A stretch of 64,000 nt of DNA, taken from positions 1-64,000 of the forward strand of contig NZ_JAQFIP010000014.1 in the NCBI RefSeq assembly GCF_029504735.1. Reading direction: 5' to 3'. Positions within the stretch are counted from its first letter, which is position 1. Each line of letters opens with the position of its first letter. The notes below the pieces were generated by a model, which searched no databases, was not told the origin of the DNA, and saw nothing but the letters and a program-made list of their open reading frames with translations. Below, piece by piece: positions 59,701 through 64,000 of the stretch. The position numbers and the translations under genes were made by a program. The stretch is from Ereboglobus sp. PH5-10. Lineage in GTDB: Bacteria > Verrucomicrobiota > Verrucomicrobiia > Opitutales > Opitutaceae.

Positions 59701-62700
59701 ACTGAGCGCGGGCAGTAACTACCTCGGCACGGGCAACGTCACGGTCAATGGCGGCAGCATTTACATAAACACAAGCGGAAAGATTATCCTCAATGATTCA
59801 ACCAAAACGCTGACATTAAGCAGCGGTTATTTTGGTCATCTGGCCGAGAATGGCATTTACCTGAGCGGCATGAAGATCGTCGGCGGCAATGGCTCGATAC
59901 GAACCGACCGGGGCCTGTATTTCGACGGCTCGCAGATCGACAACAATCTCAATATCATTTTTTACGGGACTTCTCCCTTTATTGCATCCACGGGCAGCGA
60001 CATTTACAGCGGCGACATTGTGATCAACCAGCTCACCAAGGGCGAATCAGGCAGCGGCTATCTGGATTCCACGATAAACTCGCTCACGGCAAAACTGGTG
60101 AACGCCAACTCCGGCCGGTTGAGCCTGGGGAAGGACAACCAGCTTATTGCCAACACACTCAGCCTGGGCGGCGGCATCTTCAATGCGGCCGGCTTCACCA
60201 ACAGCGGCATCGACACGCTGCATCTGAAAGCCGACTCCACCTTGAGCCTGGGCGACACCGGCAAACTCACTTTTAACACCGTGGGCACGGGCACCTATTG
60301 GTCGGCCAACGCCACCCTGATCATTCAAAACACAGACGGCGCATGGTCGAAATTGGCGACGTCCGATTCCTATGTCCGCTTTGTTACGGACATTGAAAGC
60401 ATCCTTGGCACCAAACTCTCCAACATCGCCTTCACCGGCTACGACAACGGCGCAAAAGTGGAGGTCGGCGACGGCGGCCACTACTACCTCCTGCCTAATG
60501 CCTCGCAAACCAATGAATGGAGCGGGGCCGGCAACGATAACCTCTGGAGCAATTCATTAAATTGGGCTCTGGGCTCTGTCCCGTCCGTCGCGGGCGACAG
60601 CGCCTCCATCCGCGATCTCGATTCCGCCATCTCCGGAAAAACCATCGCCGTGGATGGCGCCCACAGCCTCGGCACACTCAACCTCCAGGCTGGCTCTTCC
60701 TTCACCCTCGGCGGTTCGGGAACACTTATTTTCAACAACAACGGGTCCGACGCCCATATCAACATCGGCGGCTCGGGCTTGAAATACGTCAGCGCGGCGT
60801 GGGAACTGGCCGACAACACGGAGCTCAATATCGGCATGCTCAGGGCATCGGGAGCCTTGGAAATGATGAACACGCTAAGCGGCGCCGGAAACCTGGTTGT
60901 TTCCACGCCCGGCAACGTCGCTGGCCTGCGCGTGCGCGGAAACAATGCCGGCTGGGCGGGCGACCTCGAGTGGGCAAGCAGCGCCGTGCGCATCCAGATT
61001 CTGGGCAACGGCAAGGTTTTGACCGACTCGGGCAAGTTCATCATCGGCACGGCGGCGACAGCCTCCTCCACCTACGAAATCGAGGCTGTGGACGCCACCC
61101 GCTCCGTCACCCTGTCCGGGGGTTATCAACTCAACAGCAATCTGTTAGTAAGACGAACCTCGAACTCCAACGGCGTGAACAACGAGCCTTCGGTCTTCAG
61201 AAGCCTGACATTTGCGGGCGCCGGCGAACTTGCCGGCACGGGCCAACGCACCATCAACGTGGAATGGGACGACACGGGATCCCGCCCCATCTTCAAACTG
61301 GACGGAGTCATCTCCGGCGCGGGCGGCATCAATAAAACAGGGAAGGGAACGATGGAACTGACCTCCACAAACACCTTCGAGGGCGATTTCAAATGGACGG
61401 ACGGGTATCTCCGCCTGGGCGCGGACGAGGCGATTGGCAAGGGCACATTCAACATAACCAATAACAACGGCGCACAGTATGTCCAAATCTCGAAGGCGGG
61501 CGGCACCATCACTCTCGGAAACAGGCTCCAGGTGGATTCCGGCAGCCGCTATCTCAACCTCAGCGGGGCGATCATATTCGACGCCGACAGCTCGGTCGTT
61601 GGCAACAGCGTGCTCACCGGCCGCCTGTTTGGCTACGGCGGCTCTTACAACGGCGCGGCCCCCATGCTCGTATTCGGCGAAAAACACGTCCTTACCGGCG
61701 TCGGCGGCATCGGCACCGAGGGCATCACCTCCTCACTGACCTACCGCTTCCTCGGCGGCGAAAACACATTCGCCGGCGGCATCATCACAAGCCTTGAGGC
61801 AAGCACCGGTTTCATTGATATCGGCGCCAGCTCGACGCAATCCGGCGGCCTTGTGACCAAAGGCCCCCTAGGCACCGGCACGTTGAAACTCGCCAAGGGC
61901 GGCATCCGCGTTTACAGCGACAACGCCAGCGTCACATCGCAGACGCTGGGCAATGTGATAGACTTGGGCGCCCACGAAGGCCTCTATTTCACCACAATCT
62001 CCGGAAACAGCGCAAATCGCCTGATCCTCTCCGCCAACGAACTCCAGTTGCGCGACATCGCCACCACCTTCCGCATTGAAAGCGCCGACTCCGCCACCCC
62101 CGGCGTGTTGCAGATCGACTCGAAAATCGTGGACCACGCCAGCGGCAGCCAAGATTTCATCAAAACCGGCGGCGGCGTTCTCGAACTCACCAACTCGGCC
62201 AACGAAATCTCCGGCGGCATCCGCAACCGCGCCGGCACCGTGCGCATCTTAACGGATGCCGCCGCCTTCACCTTCGATCAAAGCGCCGTGACAGGCTTTG
62301 GCACCGGCACCCTCAAAACGGAAACAGCCGACGGCGCCTTTGAAATCCAGGCCACCATGGACGGAGCGACCGTTACCCTCGACGGCACCGGCAAAATCGA
62401 ACTCAACAACAGCGGACGCTTTCTGGTGAGCGGCAGCAACATCACGACCATTCTCAAGAACGGAGGCTCCCTCTCCAGCACCGGGCTCGCCGGCCAGGAA
62501 GGCGTCCTCGTCGCCGACCGCCTGCAAAGCACCAATTACACCCTCGGCGTCAAGCTCAACACCGACAACTGGACCCTCAATGCCGGCACGGTCACCCTTG
62601 CGCGCTCCAACCTTCTCGCCGACGCGCGGGACATCTATTTCACCGACAACAGCCGCCTGAACATCAACCAAACCGCGCAAACGATCAACGGCGAGATCCA

Positions 62701-64000
62701 CGTATCCGGCAGCGCGATCATCGACGTTTCCGGCGGCTCCGCGCACAACCCCGTCTCGATCCTCACCGGGAACATATCGGTCAATGCCACCGACAGCCTG
62801 CTGACATTCCTCGGATGGGACGCCGACCCGATCACCGGACTTGGTTCCACGCTCATACGCTCGAGCCTGCACGAAGGCTCGGTGGTCAATGGCGTGAAAC
62901 TCGGGAGCAATGCGGCGACCTCCGTCGTGGTTCAGCGCAACGACAATGGCATCCGTGTGCTCCTGCCCTTCGACCAGATATTCGTATGGAATGGCACGGC
63001 CGGCAACTCCCAGTGGGCAATGAACAACTGGATGAAGCAGGACGGCCTGCACCTGCCCGATGCGCAACCCAATGCAAAAGGCGCGTATGTCACCTTCAAC
63101 ACCGAGCTCGCCAATCTCAACGGCGCGACCATCACGCTACCCTCCTCGCGTTATCTCAACAATTTGGTTTTTGCCGGCGGATCAAACACACCCTACACAA
63201 TCGGCAGCCTCGGTGGCGCCTCGTTGATTTTCCAGGGACTGTCCGCCGAAGCGTTAGGCTTTATCGTGCAAACCGGCGTGAGCGACGTCACCATCAACGC
63301 AGGCATCCAACTCGAATACGACACCACGGCCGGCAAGGGAAAGAACCTCGCCATTGAGCAAAACGGCGCGGGCTGGCTCATCTTCAACAGCAAGATCGAG
63401 GGCCCCGACTCCATCGTGACAGTGAGCGGCACCGGCGCGGGCGCGGTCGTGTTCAACGCCGCGAACATGTTCAGCAAGGGCTTCGTCATCGAAGGCGGCG
63501 AGGTGCATATCGGCGCCGACAGGCTCAACGACGGGGACGGCGGCCCGCTGGGCGTCGGCGCGATCACCGTCGTGGGCGGCACATTGCGCGGCACCGATGG
63601 CGCGGGCAACGACGCGAACCGCACGCTCGTCAACGACATCGTGTTCGCCGGCGACCTGACGGTCGCGGGCACGGGCGCGCTGTCGATCACCGGCGAGGGC
63701 ACGATCAGCGCGGACTCGACCGTGACCGTCACCGAGGCAAGCGGCACCTTTGTGCTCGGCTCCGAGGGCGGGACGCTCTCCGGCACGAGCAACCTGGTCT
63801 TTGAGGGCGATGGAAAGACGGTGGTGGTCTCCGAACTGAACCTTGCCGAGGTGACCGTTTCCGGCTCCCTCACGGAGCTCGACGGCGTGATCAGCGGCAC
63901 GACAAAGATCATAAAAACCGGCACCGGCACGTTGTTGCTGCTCGCGGAAAACACGCACAGTGGCGGCGTGGAAATGCGAGGCGGCATCACCGGAATCAAC
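56789..64000 (+). CDS. Giant beta-strand-repeat surface protein, 3' truncated by window end
   Basis: Open for 2,404 codons from the ATG at 56789 to the last base. It starts with a signal sequence (HLPALVFGVLACLSASMLQGQ, residues ~17-37). The mature part is a passenger made of autotransporter-associated (PATR-type) repeats such as LVKRGSGVLTLGGADSTF, IVKNGEGKLIL, GINKTGKGTMELTSTNTFEG and IIKTGTGTLLLLAENTHSGG. Four modules with the pattern W....NW..G..P....D.A.F mark section starts near 56915, 58774, 60517 and 62984. A C-terminal autotransporter barrel or a PEP-CTERM-type anchor would be expected beyond the window. The frame was checked line by line over most of its length and contains no stop that I found. 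Confidence 0.85.
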   Translation, partial: MNKNPVAIRSYGSIERHLPALVFGVLACLSASMLQGQVSGTFTGSGTNWGDTANWAGGNTPGSAAGDTALFNASSNASLVNKTISLGSARTIGTLNVIGPNSVNLARFLTIGSTSSPLLIFDNGASSAVINLAGGFNLRFDADIVANSNLVINNNSAVLGKISILGALYAGSRSVTFYNDTSSADITVSGALTAGSIIKNGEGKLILNSASPASITGPVTLNNGAIVIGGDNVLGTGVFTIGANGYEKRISLSGSISRTLSNSLDISASDLVVSREDINTAKGLATLTFNPTAASLTSIGSGTRTITVDAFTGLAFGANQSFSGGTLVKRGSGVLTLGGADSTFSVLDVRAGTVVGYIGGAAVTIGGGAGLFGSGTIRVDGGNSVLEVRGASASNTLNIIDGAHISLTDEATFRLTNATLGLLGGVIDLGSSGVFDYQGNVILGSTSILGAPAAGFDFAGNVAFHDSLNGIASNTGYRINLTGSGTQVISRTANGPVTVSGTLVKTGSGEVVLDTSITSFNTANDFQLANGMLTLTRASQLGSALAFSGSTASLNLGGNNQVLGGVKVGSGASALIYLGGDVLTSTTLGLGTLAFGDNASILRIRDYTSSQISPANYDVVTTTSGGLTAQQLGQIWFYGYNKGASYTGGVLAPDNGLLDSEWNNSAGTRAWHDAGNWVGGDEFNIPNSPGAIARFGSLAGNLKNITVTMNGGVTIGQFYNTGGPDFLLNNGTLTFDSGITGSAAIWGGTQSTSVLSGASVVLKSDLVYQNTSGGTRLRGIVSDDFETSGIARTITVEQGGLGFWRHENTFSGGIVIKNNALVSIYDETSSGRLDGNWLGTGAITIEGSGRIRGYNSSSSNETSSYMRRITNQLILNGNLTAGSIYFDYAGDVALSANRTITANWSTATSAYQRHSVTFGENLNFTGAGGLTLNGAYGKRLMSGNNTFTGGLSVTGGALWVAAGNNDVVLGALSAGSNYLGTGNVTVNGGSIYINTSGKIILNDSTKTLTLSSGYFGHLAENGIYLSGMKIVGGNGSIRTDRGLYFDGSQIDNNLNIIFYGTSPFIASTGSDIYSGDIVINQLTKGESGSGYLDSTINSLTAKLVNANSGRLSLGKDNQLIANTLSLGGGIFNAAGFTNSGIDTLHLKADSTLSLGDTGKLTFNTVGTGTYWSANATLIIQNTDGAWSKLATSDSYVRFVTDIESILGTKLSNIAFTGYDNGAKVEVGDGGHYYLLPNASQTNEWSGAGNDNLWSNSLNWALGSVPSVAGDSASIRDLDSAISGKTIAVDGAHSLGTLNLQAGSSFTLGGSGTLIFNNNGSDAHINIGGSGLKYVSAAWELADNTELNIGMLRASGALEMMNTLSGAGNLVVSTPGNVAGLRVRGNNAGWAGDLEWASSAVRIQILGNGKVLTDSGKFIIGTAATASSTYEIEAVDATRSVTLSGGYQLNSNLLVRRTSNSNGVNNEPSVFRSLTFAGAGELAGTGQRTINVEWDDTGSRPIFKLDGVISGAGGINKTGKGTMELTSTNTFEGDFKWTDGYLRLGADEAIGKGTFNITNNNGAQYVQISKAGGTITLGNRLQVDSGSRYLNLSGAIIFDADSSVVGNSVLTGRLFGYGGSYNGAAPMLVFGEKHVLTGVGGIGTEGITSSLTYRFLGGENTFAGGIITSLEASTGFIDIGASSTQSGGLVTKGPLGTGTLKLAKGGIRVYSDNASVTSQTLGNVIDLGAHEGLYFTTISGNSANRLILSANELQLRDIATTFRIESADSATPGVLQIDSKIVDHASGSQDFIKTGGGVLELTNSANEISGGIRNRAGTVRILTDAAAFTFDQSAVTGFGTGTLKTETADGAFEIQATMDGATVTLDGTGKIELNNSGRFLVSGSNITTILKNGGSLSSTGLAGQEGVLVADRLQSTNYTLGVKLNTDNWTLNAGTVTLARSNLLADARDIYFTDNSRLNINQTAQTINGEIHVSGSAIIDVSGGSAHNPVSILTGNISVNATDSLLTFLGWDADPITGLGSTLIRSSLHEGSVVNGVKLGSNAATSVVVQRNDNGIRVLLPFDQIFVWNGTAGNSQWAMNNWMKQDGLHLPDAQPNAKGAYVTFNTELANLNGATITLPSSRYLNNLVFAGGSNTPYTIGSLGGASLIFQGLSAEALGFIVQTGVSDVTINAGIQLEYDTTAGKGKNLAIEQNGAGWLIFNSKIEGPDSIVTVSGTGAGAVVFNAANMFSKGFVIEGGEVHIGADRLNDGDGGPLGVGAITVVGGTLRGTDGAGNDANRTLVNDIVFAGDLTVAGTGALSITGEGTISADSTVTVTEASGTFVLGSEGGTLSGTSNLVFEGDGKTVVVSELNLAEVTVSGSLTELDGVISGTTKIIKTGTGTLLLLAENTHSGGVEMRGGITGIN

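Noticed and set aside
1-64000. tRNA, rRNA or tmRNA genes
   Set aside because: I looked for T-loop-like and acceptor patterns in the intergenic stretches, including near smpB, and found none that fold convincingly by eye.

Overview
The window is GC-rich bacterial chromosome, almost certainly from the Verrucomicrobiota and probably an Opitutaceae-like member. This is inferred from protein types: an OmcB-like DUF11 surface protein, a DUF3568-type lipoprotein, a GxxExxY protein, giant beta-strand-repeat autotransporters and a GH28 glycosidase. Clear Shine-Dalgarno sequences are rare, and the intergenic DNA is full of short palindromes and low-complexity 'word' repeats. Identification rests on reading the sequence alone; no database was searched.

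Layout. 0.3-3.6 kb: envelope proteins (a membrane-anchored Pro/Thr-rich protein, a small outer-membrane barrel, a DUF11-repeat protein). 3.9-8.5 kb: a four-gene tripartite efflux operon (TolC-like, MacA-like, FtsX-type permease, LolD/MacB-like ATPase). 8.7-13.4 kb: a lipoprotein, a GH28 glycosidase, a serine beta-lactamase-like hydrolase, an XRE regulator and slyX. 13.6-20.1 kb: a WD40 protein, a COG3014-like lipoprotein, argH, a GxxExxY gene and mutL. 20.1-26.1 kb: an M48 protease, a small atypical island and tex. 26.4-30.4 kb: a complete Pnkp-Hen1 RNA-repair operon. 30.8-39.2 kb: a 2,798-residue autotransporter. 39.5-45.0 kb: a lipid-type operon (fused ACP-dehydratase, ketosynthase, SDR reductase, MGDG-synthase-like glycosyltransferase) preceded by trxB. 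45.2-56.1 kb: a porin, aroE, an AEC transporter, a DUF4143 ATPase, envelope and hypothetical genes, nadD-rsfS, a DTW-domain enzyme, thrH, smpB and rpoZ. 56.8 kb to the end: the 5' part of a second giant beta-strand-repeat surface protein, open for 2,404 codons and running off the window.

The most unusual material is repeat biology. (i) A GxxExxY gene between argH and mutL is bracketed by 26-bp inverted repeats (25/26 identical) that also encode the C-terminus of ArgH. (ii) Low-complexity words and palindromes of intergenic type sit in frame inside mutL, tex, aroE, a WD40 gene and the autotransporter. (iii) A second, synonymously diverged 3' end of tex lies 1.2 kb downstream of tex, as if an element had integrated there. 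(iv) GTAG-type REP palindromes supply the stop codons of mutL and probably smpB. (v) A DUF4143 ATPase gene has an 18-bp perfect palindrome across its start codon and another long palindrome after its stop. MutL also lacks both metal-binding endonuclease motifs.
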